Part shown: piece after piece, positions 29,191 to 38,922 of the stretch
Position numbering within the stretch: position 1 is the first letter of the stretch
Layout: each line of letters starts with the position of its first letter
NCBI RefSeq assembly: GCF_000803215.1
Contig: NZ_JSXC01000033.1
Span: forward strand, 124,001-188,000
Origin: Pectobacterium fontis
Lineage (GTDB): Bacteria; Pseudomonadota; Gammaproteobacteria; Enterobacterales; Enterobacteriaceae
Reading direction: 5' to 3'
DNA: 64,000 bases
Notes under the pieces: generated by a model
What the model was told of the DNA's origin: nothing
Seen by the model: only the letters and a program-made list of their open reading frames with translations
Databases searched by the model: none
Position numbers and translations under genes: made by a program

Positions 29191-30101
29191 GGTGCCTCCT
29201 TCTTTTCCGGCAGTGTAATGCCGTTAAAAATCTTAATGACCGCGCTGTCGTCTTCTTTACCGAATCCGGCGTTGCTGGCCGCAGTGAACATATTGAATGC
29301 GGTGGAAGCCAGCGGCAGCGGGAAGTGCAGCGATTTGGCGGTGTCAGTCACCAATCCCAAATCTTTCACGAAGATATCCACGGCGGATTTCGGCGTGTAG
29401 TCGCCGTCTACCACATGGCGCATGCGGTTTTCGAACATCCAGGAGTTGCCCGCGGCATTGGTCACGACGTCGTACATGATATCCAGCGGGATGTCGGCGC
29501 GGGCGGCCAGCGCCATCGCTTCTGCACCAGCGGCGATGTGTACGCCTGCCAACAACTGGTGGATAATTTTCACCGTCGCACCCAGTCCGATCTCCTCACC
29601 GATGCGGTAAACCTTGCCCGCCACCGCGTCGAGTACCGGTTTCAGTTTCTCAAACGCCAGATCGGAACCCGATGCCATTACCGTCATGTCGCCAGCGGCG
29701 GCTTTCGCTGCGCCGCCGGATACGGGGGCATCCAGCATGATGAGTTGGTGCTCGGCCAGACGCTGCTCAATGTTTTTGGCATCCTGCGCGGAGATCGTGG
29801 AAGACACCATGACCACAGTGCCGGGCTTGAGTTTCGCCGCGACCTGCGGTTCACCGAACAGAATTCCGTTCACCTGCGCGGCGTTTACGACTAACAGCAC
29901 GACGGCATCCAGCGTGTCGGCGAAGGCATCAATGCGCGTGTCGGCCTGCGCCGCGCCCGCCTGACGTAACCGTTCCAGCGCCTGCGGGTTGATATCGACA
30001 CCGTAGGTCGTCAGACCCGCGTTGATGCAGGACGCCGCTGCGCCAAACCCCATGGAACCCAAACCGATAACGGCGACAGCATAATCAGAAGTGTTTTTCA
30101 T
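29187..30101 (-). CDS. ltnD: L-threonate dehydrogenase LtnD (beta-hydroxyacid dehydrogenase family)
   Basis: 304 residues. Rossmann motif VIGLGSMGFGAAASCI, substrate-site motif DAPVSGGAAKAAAGDMT, and catalytic Lys region GATVKIIHQLLAG. Oxidises L-threonate (C2) with NAD(P) to 2-oxo-tetronate, feeding OtnI and OtnK. First gene of the operon; the gene order ltnD-otnK-otnC-otnI-permease matches E. coli ygbJKLMN. Confidence 0.93.
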   Translation of the reverse strand: MKNTSDYAVAVIGLGSMGFGAAASCINAGLTTYGVDINPQALERLRQAGAAQADTRIDAFADTLDAVVLLVVNAAQVNGILFGEPQVAAKLKPGTVVMVSSTISAQDAKNIEQRLAEHQLIMLDAPVSGGAAKAAAGDMTVMASGSDLAFEKLKPVLDAVAGKVYRIGEEIGLGATVKIIHQLLAGVHIAAGAEAMALAARADIPLDIMYDVVTNAAGNSWMFENRMRHVVDGDYTPKSAVDIFVKDLGLVTDTAKSLHFPLPLASTAFNMFTAASNAGFGKEDDSAVIKIFNGITLPEKKEAP

Positions 30102-30426
30102 CGTGGTTGCCTTGTTAAAATTAGTGATTTTTTGTTCTCTGGTGTTAAATATAAGGGCTGTCAGAACAAATTATGGTGATTTTTGTCACATAAATTAACA
30201 TTGAGATCGTGATGATCCAGTGTAGCTGAACGCAAGCAGGAATAGGATTTCCTTTGTTTTTTATATGTATCAATAAATTATGGTTTTTTTTGTCATCAGA
30301 TGTAGGTGGCGGTAGTTATATCTGGCGTGGTTTATGACGTGAATTTATGATAATTATCGTCATTAAATGGGGTGTTTCTCACAATATTTATCAACCCGGT
30401 ATTGATCAAAACAGGGAACGGACAGC
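30102..30426. promoter_or_regulatory. Divergent control region between ltnD and the DeoR-family regulator
   Basis: Two candidate sites are visible. GGTGAttttttg-type CRP site: GGTGA-TTTTTG-TCACA at 30175-30190 (9 of 10 half-site bases match TGTGA-N6-TCACA). A longer dyad: ATGACG at 30334-30339 and CGTCAT at 30358-30363, with GATAATTATC between them (30349-30358); this may be the operator of the adjacent regulator. Both are by eye only. Confidence 0.5.
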
Positions 30427-31188
30427 GTGATTCCAGTAGAACGTCATCAACAGATTCTGGCGGTGATCGCCGAGCGCGGAGCGGTAAGCATTAACGAACT
30501 CACCGAGCGGCTGGGTGTGTCGCACATGACGGTACGGCGCGACGTGCAAAAGCTGGAACAGGATGGCCTGCTGCTGAGTGTCTCCGGCGGTGTGCGTTCA
30601 CCGGAACGGCTGGCGATTGAGCCGTCACATCAGGACAAATCCGTGATGTTCAGCCAGCAAAAAGCGGCGATGGGCAAACTGGCGGCACAGCACATTCCGC
30701 TGAATAGCTGTATTTATCTGGATGCAGGCACCACCACACTATCGCTGGCGCGCGAGCTGGCCGAACGCGACGATCTTCTGATTGTCACCAACGATTTTGC
30801 GATTGCCGCTTTTCTCATTGAGTCCAGCCAGTGTCGCATGATTCATACGGGCGGCACGCTGTGTCGGGAAAACCGATCCTGCATTGGGGAAGCGGTGGCG
30901 CAGGCGCTGCGCAACCTGTTTATCGATATCGCGTTTATCTCTGCCTCTTCATGGAGCCTGCGCGGATTGTCCACGCCGAATGAAGACAAGGTGGTGGTGA
31001 AACGCGCGGCGGTAGACGCGAGCAGCAAGTGTGTCCTGCTGTGCGACACCTCAAAATACGGCCGCATCGCCACCCACCTTGCCACGCCGCTTAGCGTATT
31101 TGACAGCATCATCACCGACGATGGCCTGCCCGCCGCCGCCAAAGACGCGCTAAGCAAAATGGGGGTCGAGGTGCTGGTGGCGGGGTGA
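30427..31188 (+). CDS. DeoR-family transcriptional regulator of the tetronate operon (YgbI-like)
   Basis: 253 residues. N-terminal DeoR helix-turn-helix AVSINELTERLGVSHMTVRR, followed by the sugar-phosphate-binding DeoR C-terminal domain with YLDAGTTTLSLARELAER and the LLCDTSKYG region. It is divergent from ltnD, the place of ygbI in E. coli. It probably represses the otn genes in the absence of a phosphorylated intermediate. Start codon GTG at 30427 is the first good start, after GGGAACGGACAGC. Confidence 0.9.
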   Translation: MIPVERHQQILAVIAERGAVSINELTERLGVSHMTVRRDVQKLEQDGLLLSVSGGVRSPERLAIEPSHQDKSVMFSQQKAAMGKLAAQHIPLNSCIYLDAGTTTLSLARELAERDDLLIVTNDFAIAAFLIESSQCRMIHTGGTLCRENRSCIGEAVAQALRNLFIDIAFISASSWSLRGLSTPNEDKVVVKRAAVDASSKCVLLCDTSKYGRIATHLATPLSVFDSIITDDGLPAAAKDALSKMGVEVLVAG

Positions 31189-31211
31189 GGGGATATTTTG
31201 TCTGTTGATAC

Positions 31212-31541
31212 CTAATTGGCAAAAATATCCAGACCTTTCTCGTTGATTATATTGAGAAGACGTAATGCGGCCCCAGAGGGTTTCTTCTCGTTTCGTTCCC
31301 ATTTTGAAACGCTCTCAACGGACATATTGAGAGCGTAAGCTAAAGAAGATTGCGATATTTTATAACGGGAACGCATGCTTTGAATTTCTGCACCGCTCAT
31401 TGCGCGAGCTTGCTCGATGCGTTCACGGAATTCCCGTGCGGCAACCCGATTATTAATGCGTTCCATCGTGGTATCAGTGATACCCCCGTGTTCATGCAGG
31501 CTTTTCGCCATTTCCTGCAACTCTTTAATCTTTGCAGTCAT
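31212..31541 (-). CDS. XRE-type helix-turn-helix antitoxin
   Basis: 109 residues. N-terminal half helical; C-terminal HTH YKISQSSLAYALNMSVESVSKW and ERNEKKPSGAALRLLNIINE. This is the HigA/NadS-like form in which the HTH lies at the C-terminus. Overlaps the upstream toxin gene by 17 bases. Presumed to neutralise the toxin and repress the operon. Confidence 0.85.
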   Translation of the reverse strand: MTAKIKELQEMAKSLHEHGGITDTTMERINNRVAAREFRERIEQARAMSGAEIQSMRSRYKISQSSLAYALNMSVESVSKWERNEKKPSGAALRLLNIINEKGLDIFAN

Positions 31542-31917
31542 TGCATTTCACCTCTCGTAGTTCTTTCACTTTTACCAATTGAGCTATTTGTTGAACGGTG
31601 AGTTGCAGTAGGTCACCAGCAATGTCTTTATAAACAGCCAGCTCATCATCCTGAATTTCTTTAACGCCTTTCCTGACCTGATTTTTTTTCCATCCATCGG
31701 CAAAAAATAGATTAGAACCCAGCTTGAAAAAGATGATTGTTCTGGCTCCTGCACTCTTTCCGGCATTCAATGCGATTCGTTTCTTAATCACACCACCACC
31801 AAGGTCACCCTCAAAACGGCCATTCATCACCTCATGAGCAATCTCACAAAGATAAGTATCAGAAAATATTTCGCTTTTTAGTTTTTTATCGAAGAGCTTA
31901 GTTGTGTATACCGCCAC
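31525..31917 (-). CDS. RelE/HigB-like toxin of a type II toxin-antitoxin system
   Basis: 130 residues starting at a GTG (complement at 31915-31917) with AAGGAT seven bases before it. The sequence MAVYTTKLFDKKLKSEIFSD...GGGVIKKRIALNAGKSAGARTI...LFFADGWKKN fits the RelE-like PF06296 toxins whose partner is an XRE protein. Predicted ribosome-dependent mRNA endonuclease. Toxin-first order, as in higBA. A short inverted repeat ACTAT...ATAGT around 31950-31974 upstream may be the autoregulatory operator. Confidence 0.83.
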   Translation of the reverse strand: MAVYTTKLFDKKLKSEIFSDTYLCEIAHEVMNGRFEGDLGGGVIKKRIALNAGKSAGARTIIFFKLGSNLFFADGWKKNQVRKGVKEIQDDELAVYKDIAGDLLQLTVQQIAQLVKVKELREVKCNDCKD

Positions 31918-32030
31918 GATTAATCCTTAAACATGACTAGTAATAATTACTATAGTCTAAATTACGTGATAGTCACAATCGTAGTGGCATGAAATAGTAT
32001 GTTTAATCGGTGCTTTTACCTCTCCCTTTC

Positions 32031-32084
32031 CTTGTCACTTTCCCGTCATCTTCCAGTTATTTTTCTGTCATGCGCTCATGTCAT
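32031..32084 (+). promoter_or_regulatory. Tandem Pho boxes upstream of ugpB
   Basis: First box CTTGTCACTTTCCCGTCAT (32031-32049); second box CTGTCATGCGCTCATGTCAT (32065-32084). Both contain two TGTCA/CGTCA half-sites at 11-bp spacing, the pattern recognised by PhoB. The ugp operon of E. coli is a known PhoB target, so this is well supported. Confidence 0.85.
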
Positions 32085-32109
32085 GTTTACCTTCGCATAA
32101 AAAACGCCG

Positions 32110-32226
32110 TGATGCTGGTAATGCCACTCGCTTAAGTGTGGATTGAGGGGAAACACGGGGATGAGGTTCCCGCAGGGATACCTCGCACCGTGGTAGCCCG
32201 GTATCTCGATCTTTAAACGAGCGACA
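32110..32226 (+). repeat. Intergenic repeat, copy A, in the ugpB leader
   Basis: About 117 bp. The core 32140-32220 matches the reverse complement of 37272-37353 with roughly 8 mismatches in 80 bases. It contains an internal stem-loop, with GATGAGG pairing to CCTCGCACC and CACGGGG to a CCGTG downstream. It lies between the Pho boxes and the start codon. Confidence 0.8.
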
Positions 32227-32268
32227 TGACGTGATGATGGCGCATTTAATTGATTGCAGGAGACAGGC

Positions 32269-33603
32269 ATGTTCAACAACACCATTCGTAAAACACATGC
32301 TATTCGCACCGCCGCGGCGTGTGTGGCATTCGCGCTGATGAGCGCCAGCGCGCAGGCCGCGACAGACATTCCTTTCTGGCATTCCATGGAAGGCGAATTA
32401 GGGAAAGAAGTGAATGCGCTGGCTGACCGTTTTAACCAAACGCACAGCGATGTAAAAATTGTGCCGGTCTACAAAGGCAACTACGAACAGAATCTGGCTG
32501 CCGGGATTGCGGCCTACCGTGCGGGGAATGCGCCCGCCATTTTGCAGGTCTACGAAGTGGGTACGGCCACCATGATGGCAAGTAAAGCCATCAAGCCGGT
32601 CTATGAAGTCTTCAAAGAGTCAGGTGTGACTTTCGATGAGTCGGTGTTTGTACCGACGGTCTCCGGTTATTACACCGATGCGAAAAGTGGGCACCTGCTG
32701 TCGCAGCCGTTTAACAGCTCTACCCCTGTGCTGTATTACAACAAAGATGCCTTTAAGAAAGCCGGTTTAGACCCTGAACAGCCGCCGAAAACCTGGCAGC
32801 AGATGGCTGAGTACACCGCCAAACTGCGTGCCGCTGGGATGACATGCGGCTATGCCAGCGGCTGGCAGGGCTGGATTCAGATTGAAAACTTCAGCGCCTG
32901 GCATGGTTTGCCTGTTGCGACCAAGAACAACGGCTTTGACGGCACCGATGCCGTGCTGGAATTCAACCAGCCGACGCAGGTCAAGCACATCCAGCTATTG
33001 CAGGACATGAACAAGAAGGGGGATTTCACCTACTTCGGGCGTAAGGATGAGCCGACTGAGAAGTTCTACAACGGCGACTGCGCCATCACAACCGCCTCTT
33101 CCGGTTCGCTGGCGAATATTCGCGAACACGCCAAGTTCGACTATGGCGTTGGCATGATGCCGTATGACGCCGATGCGAAAGGCGCACCGCAGAACGCGAT
33201 TATCGGCGGTGCCAGCCTGTGGGTGATGGGCGGTAAAGATGCCGCGACTTACAAAGGCGTCGCTGAGTTTATGAAGTTTTTGGCTGAGCCGGAAAATGCC
33301 GCTGAATGGCACCAGAAAACCGGTTATCTGCCGATCACGACGGCGGCGTATGAGTTGACGCAGAAGCAGGGCTTCTACGAGAAGAACCCCGGTGCGGATA
33401 TTGCCACGCGCCAGATGCTGAACAAGCCGCCGTTGCCGTTCACCAAAGGTCTGCGTTTGGGCAACATGCCGCAAATTCGTACCGTTGTGGATGAAGAATT
33501 AGAAAGCGTATGGACAGGTAAGAAAACGCCGCAGCAGGCGTTGGATAGCGCGGTAGCACGCGGCAACGCGCTGCTGCGTCGCTTCGAGCAATCGACGAAA
33601 TAA
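32269..33603 (+). CDS. ugpB: sn-glycerol-3-phosphate ABC transporter, periplasmic binding protein UgpB
   Basis: 444 residues from the ATG at 32269 ([10 protein letters not shown]), with a GGAG ribosome site. Signal peptide ends at about [10 protein letters not shown]. The mature protein has the UgpB motifs [53 protein letters not shown] and [14 protein letters not shown]. It captures glycerol-3-phosphate and glycerophosphodiesters. First gene of the Pho-controlled ugpBAECQ operon. Confidence 0.97.
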   Translation: MFNNTIRKTHAIRTAAACVAFALMSASAQAATDIPFWHSMEGELGKEVNALADRFNQTHSDVKIVPVYKGNYEQNLAAGIAAYRAGNAPAILQVYEVGTATMMASKAIKPVYEVFKESGVTFDESVFVPTVSGYYTDAKSGHLLSQPFNSSTPVLYYNKDAFKKAGLDPEQPPKTWQQMAEYTAKLRAAGMTCGYASGWQGWIQIENFSAWHGLPVATKNNGFDGTDAVLEFNQPTQVKHIQLLQDMNKKGDFTYFGRKDEPTEKFYNGDCAITTASSGSLANIREHAKFDYGVGMMPYDADAKGAPQNAIIGGASLWVMGGKDAATYKGVAEFMKFLAEPENAAEWHQKTGYLPITTAAYELTQKQGFYEKNPGADIATRQMLNKPPLPFTKGLRLGNMPQIRTVVDEELESVWTGKKTPQQALDSAVARGNALLRRFEQSTK

Positions 33604-33669
33604 TACGCTGAGCACTATCGGGCCGAAAGGAATCGGCCTGTTTCTTTTCTGTTTGCAATGAGTTACCGC

Positions 33670-34557
33670 ATGACATCATCCCGTCCTGTTTTTCGTCACA
33701 GTTGGTTGCCCTACGTGCTGGTGTTGCCTCAACTGCTGATTACCGTGATTTTCTTTATCTGGCCCGCCGGTCAGGCGCTGTGGTATTCGGTGCAGAATCT
33801 GGATCCGTTTGGGTTATCCAGCGAATTCGTTGGCATGGAAAACTTCAGGCAACTGTTCAATAACCCGTACTACCTTGATTCGTTTTACACCACGCTGATA
33901 TTCAGCTTTCTGGTGGCAGGGTTTGGTATGCTGATTTCACTGTTTCTGGCCGCGCTGGTGGACTATGTGATCCGTGCCAGCCGCCTGTACCAGACGTTAA
34001 TCATCCTGCCCTATGCCGTCGCCCCCGCTGTCGCCGCCGTGCTGTGGATGTTCCTGTTTAACCCCGGATTGGGGCTGATTACCCACTTCCTTGGGCTGCT
34101 GGGCTATACGTGGAACCACGCGCAGCACAGCGGTCAGGCGATGTTTTTAGTCGTGCTGGCGTCGGTCTGGAAACAGATCAGCTATAACTTTCTGTTCTTC
34201 CTCGCCGCGCTGCAATCCATTCCCCGCTCGCTGGTGGAAGCGGGCGCGATCGATGGCGCAGGGCCAGTGCGGCGCTTCTTCACGCTGGTGCTGCCGATGA
34301 TCTCGCCAGTGAGCTTCTTCCTGCTGGTGGTCAATCTGGTCTACGCCTTTTTTGATACCTTCCCGATTATCGATGCCGCGACGGCGGGGGGGCCGGTGCA
34401 ATCGACGACCACGCTGATCTACAAAATTTATCGCGAGGGTTTCGCAGGGCTGGATCTGTCCAGTTCGGCGGCGCAATCGGTGGTATTGATGCTGTTAGTC
34501 ATCGGGCTGACCGTCATTCAGTTCCGTTTTGTTGAACGGAAGGTGAACTATCAATGA
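33670..34557 (+). CDS. ugpA: sn-glycerol-3-phosphate ABC transporter permease UgpA
   Basis: 295 residues from the ATG at 33670 ([16 protein letters not shown]), the same length as E. coli UgpA; four residues upstream another ATG exists. Six membrane segments and the EAA loop [20 protein letters not shown]. Overlaps ugpE by 4 bases. Confidence 0.96.
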   Translation: MTSSRPVFRHSWLPYVLVLPQLLITVIFFIWPAGQALWYSVQNLDPFGLSSEFVGMENFRQLFNNPYYLDSFYTTLIFSFLVAGFGMLISLFLAALVDYVIRASRLYQTLIILPYAVAPAVAAVLWMFLFNPGLGLITHFLGLLGYTWNHAQHSGQAMFLVVLASVWKQISYNFLFFLAALQSIPRSLVEAGAIDGAGPVRRFFTLVLPMISPVSFFLLVVNLVYAFFDTFPIIDAATAGGPVQSTTTLIYKIYREGFAGLDLSSSAAQSVVLMLLVIGLTVIQFRFVERKVNYQ

Positions 34558-35399
34558 TTGAGAATCGTCGCGGGTTAACTCTTTTCAGCCACGTTATGCT
34601 CATCGTCGGCATCCTCGTCGTCTTGTTTCCGCTGTACGTGGGGTTTGTGGCCGCCACGCTGGATAATCAGGACGTCTTTCAGGCACCGATGACGCTCATC
34701 CCCGGTTCCCACCTGTGGGAGAACCTGCGTGATATCTGGCTGCATGGGGCGGGCAACAACACCACGCCGTTCGGGCTGATGCTGCTCAACAGTTTTGTGA
34801 TGGCGCTGGCGATCACGGTAGGCAAAATTACCGTCTCGATCCTATCGGCTTACGCCATCGTCTATTTCCGTTTTCCGCTGCGCAACTTGTTCTTCTGGAT
34901 GATTTTCCTGACGCTGATGCTGCCAGTGGAAGTGCGTATTTTCCCCACGGTGGAAGTGATCGCGCGGCTGGACATGATGGACAGCTACACCGGTTTAACG
35001 CTGCCGCTGATGGCCTCGGCGACCGCCACTTTCCTGTTCCGCCAGTTCTTTATGACGCTACCGGATGAACTGATGGAAGCGGCACGCATCGACGGCGCCA
35101 GTCCGATGCGTTTCTTCTTCGACATGGTGTTACCGCTGTCGAAGACCAATCTGGCGGCTCTGTTTGTGATCACCTTTATCTATGGCTGGAACCAATATCT
35201 CTGGCCGCTGCTGATTGTCAGCGATGCCAACCTGGGTACGGCGGTTGCCGGGATTAAAAGCATGATCGCCTCCGGCGATGGGGCGACCCAGTGGAATCAG
35301 GTCATGGCCGCGATGCTGCTGACCATGTTGCCGCCGCTTTTGGTGGTGTTACTGATGCAGCGCTGGTTCGTGCGCGGTCTGGTCGACAGCGAAAAATAA
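34554..35399 (+). CDS. ugpE: sn-glycerol-3-phosphate ABC transporter permease UgpE
   Basis: 281 residues, six membrane segments, EAA loop [20 protein letters not shown]. Partner of UgpA in the inner membrane. ugpC follows after 25 bases. Confidence 0.96.
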   Translation: MIENRRGLTLFSHVMLIVGILVVLFPLYVGFVAATLDNQDVFQAPMTLIPGSHLWENLRDIWLHGAGNNTTPFGLMLLNSFVMALAITVGKITVSILSAYAIVYFRFPLRNLFFWMIFLTLMLPVEVRIFPTVEVIARLDMMDSYTGLTLPLMASATATFLFRQFFMTLPDELMEAARIDGASPMRFFFDMVLPLSKTNLAALFVITFIYGWNQYLWPLLIVSDANLGTAVAGIKSMIASGDGATQWNQVMAAMLLTMLPPLLVVLLMQRWFVRGLVDSEK

Positions 35400-35424
35400 A
35401 TCAAGACGAATTTCGGAAACGCTT

Positions 35425-36498
35425 ATGGCATGTTTAAAACTTCAGGCCGTCACCAAGTCGTATGATGGCAAAACACAGGTTATCCAACCCATCGATCTGG
35501 ACGTCGCAGATGGCGAGTTCGTGGTGATGGTGGGGCCATCGGGCTGTGGTAAATCGACGCTACTGCGCATGGTGGCTGGCCTCGAACGCACCACCAGCGG
35601 CGATATCTATATTGATAACGAACGCGTTACTGAGCTGGAACCCAAAGATCGCGGCATTGCGATGGTATTCCAGAATTATGCGCTTTATCCCCATATGAAC
35701 GTGTTCGACAACATGGCCTACGGCCTGAAAATCCGTGGCTTCGGCAAGGCGCAGATTCGTGAACGCGTAGAAGACGCCGCACGCATTCTGGAATTGATGC
35801 CGCTGCTGCAACGCAAGCCGCGTGAGCTATCCGGTGGCCAGCGACAGCGCGTGGCGATGGGGCGGGCGATTGTCCGTGAACCCGCGGTGTTCCTGTTCGA
35901 CGAACCGCTGTCGAATCTGGACGCCAAACTGCGGGTACAGATGCGGCTGGAATTGCAGCAACTCCACCAGCGCCTGAAAACCACCAGCCTGTACGTCACG
36001 CACGATCAGGTTGAAGCCATGACGCTGGCGCAGCGCGTTATCGTCATGAACAAAGGGATCGCCGAGCAAATTGACGCACCGGCGGAGATTTATCGCCGTC
36101 CGGCTTCGCTGTTTGTCGCCAGCTTTATGGGTTCACCCGCCATGAACCTGTGGTCAGGACGTATTAGCGATGACGGCTGCCGTTTTGAAATCGGTGACGA
36201 TATCGCGCTGGCGCTGCCTGAGCCGAAGCCGCAGTGGCGCGGTAAAGCATTGACGCTGGGGGTACGACCAGAGCATATTCAGTTGGCGACGCGCGAAACC
36301 GGCGGTATCCCGTTGCAGATTGGCACACTCGAACTGTTGGGCGCGGATAATTTGGCGCACGGCAAGTGGGGTGGGCAGAACGTGATCGCGCGACTCTCCT
36401 ATGAGCACTGTCCCGCCATCGGCTCGACGCTCTGGCTGCATTTACCCACCTCATCATGGCACCTGTTTGATTCGCAAAGCGGATTACGGATGGAATAA
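35425..36498 (+). CDS. ugpC: sn-glycerol-3-phosphate ABC transporter ATPase UgpC
   Basis: 357 residues, the MalK-like class with a C-terminal regulatory domain. Walker [34 protein letters not shown], signature [16 protein letters not shown], Walker [15 protein letters not shown], switch [11 protein letters not shown], and C-terminal [13 protein letters not shown]. Energises UgpAE. Overlaps ugpQ by one base. Confidence 0.96.
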   Translation: MACLKLQAVTKSYDGKTQVIQPIDLDVADGEFVVMVGPSGCGKSTLLRMVAGLERTTSGDIYIDNERVTELEPKDRGIAMVFQNYALYPHMNVFDNMAYGLKIRGFGKAQIRERVEDAARILELMPLLQRKPRELSGGQRQRVAMGRAIVREPAVFLFDEPLSNLDAKLRVQMRLELQQLHQRLKTTSLYVTHDQVEAMTLAQRVIVMNKGIAEQIDAPAEIYRRPASLFVASFMGSPAMNLWSGRISDDGCRFEIGDDIALALPEPKPQWRGKALTLGVRPEHIQLATRETGGIPLQIGTLELLGADNLAHGKWGGQNVIARLSYEHCPAIGSTLWLHLPTSSWHLFDSQSGLRME

Positions 36499-37247
36499 TG
36501 GAAACAACCTGGCCTTATCCCACTATTGTCGCCCATCGCGGCGGCGGCTCACTGGCACCGGAAAACACGCTGGCAGCGATTGATGTCGGTGCCAGCCTCG
36601 GTCACAAGATGATCGAATGTGACGCCAAACTGTCGCAGGACGGTCAGATTTTCCTTCTCCATGACGACACGCTGGAGCGCACCAGCAACGGCGGGGGGAT
36701 CGCGGGCGAACTGCCGTGGGACAAACTGGTTGGGCTGGATGTCGGCGGCTGGTATGGTCATCAATTTGTGGGTGAACGCCTGCCATTGCTGTCGGAAGTG
36801 GCGAAACGCTGCGCGCAGTATGGCATGGCGGCCAATATCGAGATTAAACCCACCACTGGCTATGAAACCGAAACCGGACGGGTGATTGCGCTGGCGGCGC
36901 GTCAGTTATGGGCTGAGCACCCGATAGCTCCGCTGCTGTCGTCGTTCTCTATCGAGGCACTGGAAGCGGCGCAACAGGCCGTACCGGATCTGCCGCGCGG
37001 GCTGCTGCTGGATGAGTGGCAAGAGGATTGGCTGGCGTTAACGCAGCGTCTGGCATGCGTGTCCATCCACCTGAACCACGAACTGCTGACGGCGGAACGC
37101 GTCGCGGATCTGAAAGCGGCGGGTTTGCGCATTCTGGTGTATACGGTGAATCAACCTGAGCGTGCGCGAATTTTGCTGGACTGGGGCGTTGACTGTATCT
37201 GTACTGACCGGATAGATTTAATTGGGGTAGGCTTCGCGACCGGCTGA
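36498..37247 (+). CDS. ugpQ: Glycerophosphodiester phosphodiesterase UgpQ
   Basis: 249 residues. GDPD motifs [44 protein letters not shown] and the C-terminal [13 protein letters not shown]. Cytoplasmic enzyme that hydrolyses imported or incoming glycerophosphodiesters to G3P and an alcohol. Last gene of the ugp operon. Confidence 0.96.
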   Translation: METTWPYPTIVAHRGGGSLAPENTLAAIDVGASLGHKMIECDAKLSQDGQIFLLHDDTLERTSNGGGIAGELPWDKLVGLDVGGWYGHQFVGERLPLLSEVAKRCAQYGMAANIEIKPTTGYETETGRVIALAARQLWAEHPIAPLLSSFSIEALEAAQQAVPDLPRGLLLDEWQEDWLALTQRLACVSIHLNHELLTAERVADLKAAGLRILVYTVNQPERARILLDWGVDCICTDRIDLIGVGFATG

Positions 37248-37265
37248 GGTCTGCTCATTACCGAA

Positions 37266-37380
37266 TGTTGATCGCTTAAGGATCGAGATACCGGGGCGAC
37301 CACGGTGTGAGGCATCTCTGCGGGAACCTCATCACCGTGTTTCCCCTAAATCCATGCTCATGCTTAAGTGACCAGCATTC
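37266..37380 (-). repeat. Intergenic repeat, copy B, inverted, after ugpQ
   Basis: Reverse complement of the element in the ugpB leader; the shared core is 37272-37353. The stem-loop CACGGTGATGAGG...CCTCACACCGTG is better paired here than in copy A. It lies 20 bases after the ugpQ stop and 75 bases before the AEC transporter start. Confidence 0.8.
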
Positions 37381-37453
37381 GCCTATTGCCGCATGATCTT
37401 TGCTTGCGGGGACTCTTTTTCTGACTTGGTGCCGGTAATAAGGAAGTGGCTTC

Positions 37454-38410
37454 ATGCCCGCATTTATCGTTTCGCTTTGGCACCAGATTTTTCTGTCGTT
37501 ACCCCTGTTTGTTCTTATCGCGCTCGGCTATAGCCTGATTCGCTACGGTAAATGGCCGACTACCGTGACCGACGGCATGACGCGCTTTGTCTTTTCCGTG
37601 GCCATGCCCGCCATGCTGTTCCGCCTGATGTCGGATTTCTCCAAACGTCCGGTAGTGGATGCGCGGTTGCTGATCGCCTTTTTCGGCGGCTGTCTGCTGG
37701 TGTTTGTCTTAGGCCGGATTGTGGCACGCAAAATCTTTCATCTTGATGGCGTCTCTGGCTCGCTGTTTGCGCTGAGCGGTATCTTCTCCAACAACGTGAT
37801 GCTGGGGCTACCGATTGCCACGCTGATGTTGGGCGAAGAGGCCATCCCGTCGGTCGCGCTGGTGGTGGTGTTTAACGGGCTGATTTTGTGGACGCTGGTG
37901 ACGGTATCGATTGAATGGGCGCGTAACGGGGCGTTGTCGCTACAGGGTTTTACCAAAACCGCGCTGGGCGTGCTGAAAAACCCGCTGATTATCGGGATTC
38001 TGTCCGGTACGTTATTCAGCCTGACGGGACTGCCGCTGCCGTCATTTGTCGATCAGCCGCTCTCCATGCTTGGGCAGATTGCCGCGCCGCTGTCGCTGGT
38101 GGCGCTGGGAATGGGGCTGGCGGAATACCGTGTGCGCGACGGCTGGCAGATCAGCACGGCGATTTGCTTCATCAAACTGCTGGTACAACCGCTGGCGATC
38201 TGGGGAATTGCGATAGCGCTCGGCCTGCCGGAAATGGAAACGCGCGCGGTGGTGCTACTGGGGTCGATGGCTGTGGGGGTTAACGTCTATTTGATGTCGC
38301 GTCAGTTCGAAGTACTGGGGGGGCCAGTGGCGTCCAGCCTGTTGTTATCAACGGCAATGGCTGCGCTGACCACGCCGTTGATTCTGACGCTGATGGGGGT
38401 GCGGCTGTAA
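37454..38410 (+). CDS. AEC (auxin efflux carrier) family transporter
   Basis: 318 residues, about 10 membrane segments in two halves: RFVFSVAMPAMLFRLMSDFS and NNVMLGLPIATLMLGEEA in the first, FIKLLVQPLAIWGIAIALGLP in the second. AEC-family members include malonate/malate and possibly auxin-like transporters; the substrate is unknown. Not part of the E. coli ugpQ-yhhA interval, so an insertion relative to that order. It follows repeat copy B directly. Confidence 0.82.
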   Translation: MPAFIVSLWHQIFLSLPLFVLIALGYSLIRYGKWPTTVTDGMTRFVFSVAMPAMLFRLMSDFSKRPVVDARLLIAFFGGCLLVFVLGRIVARKIFHLDGVSGSLFALSGIFSNNVMLGLPIATLMLGEEAIPSVALVVVFNGLILWTLVTVSIEWARNGALSLQGFTKTALGVLKNPLIIGILSGTLFSLTGLPLPSFVDQPLSMLGQIAAPLSLVALGMGLAEYRVRDGWQISTAICFIKLLVQPLAIWGIAIALGLPEMETRAVVLLGSMAVGVNVYLMSRQFEVLGGPVASSLLLSTAMAALTTPLILTLMGVRL

Positions 38411-38423
38411 GATCGCCGCCGCA

Positions 38424-38717
38424 TCAAGGGTTCTGTTGAGTCGGCGGCGGCGTGGCTTTCTGCGCCCGCTGTAAATCCTTCTGTAACTGCTGTTGGCGTT
38501 GCAGTTGCAACTGCTGGTTACGCTGCTGGAGCTGCTGATTCAACTGCTGTTGCTGCAATTTCTGGCTCTGTTGCATATTCTGCTGTAGCTGTTTCTGGCT
38601 GCTGATGCCATTGTCAAACTGCTGCTGAGGCGTAGGTGCTTGTGTCGTATTCGCGCTCGCCAGAAACGGCAGGCTGAGCAGGGCAGCACAGGCCAGTAAT
38701 GTCTTAGGGTGTTTCAT
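38424..38717 (-). CDS. yhhA: Glutamine-rich exported DUF2756 protein (YhhA-like)
   Basis: 97 residues. Signal peptide MKHPKTLLACAALLSLPFLASA then an almost pure Gln/Leu/Arg coiled-coil-like stretch (QQQFDNGISSQKQLQQNMQQ and onward). E. coli yhhA lies next to ugpQ and encodes a similar Gln-rich periplasmic protein. Function unknown. It converges on the AEC transporter gene. Confidence 0.75.
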   Translation of the reverse strand: MKHPKTLLACAALLSLPFLASANTTQAPTPQQQFDNGISSQKQLQQNMQQSQKLQQQQLNQQLQQRNQQLQLQRQQQLQKDLQRAQKATPPPTQQNP

Positions 38718-38753
38718 TCAACCTCCACACAGGCCTTTGGCCTGCTGATAAGC

Positions 38754-38771
38754 TATTTGCGTTTCGCAAAT
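38754..38771. other. Small hairpin upstream of trmL
   Basis: ATTTGCG-ttt-CGCAAAT, a 7-bp perfect stem, lies between the divergent yhhA and trmL genes. Regulatory role unknown. Confidence 0.35.
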
Positions 38772-38922
38772 GGAACGCCTTTTTCCGTAGGATTAAGTGT
38801 AATCGCTACGGATGAAAACGTCGTGCAGAGTAATCTGCAATGCGGTGCGTACAGGTTTTGGGTTGCCCAGCGCGAATGCGTTATACTGCGGCGGAATTTT
38901 TCTTCGTGGTTGACGTTATCTC

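Larger units (their letters stand above)
31918..32268. other. TA-ugpB intergenic region: Pho boxes followed by a repeat element in the ugp leader
   Basis: Divergent region. From left to right: the toxin promoter, two tandem Pho boxes (32031-32084), then a 110-bp inverted-repeat element (32110-32226) that would lie in the 5' leader of ugpB, then a GGAG ribosome site at about 32259. The ugpB ATG is at 32269. Confidence 0.6.
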
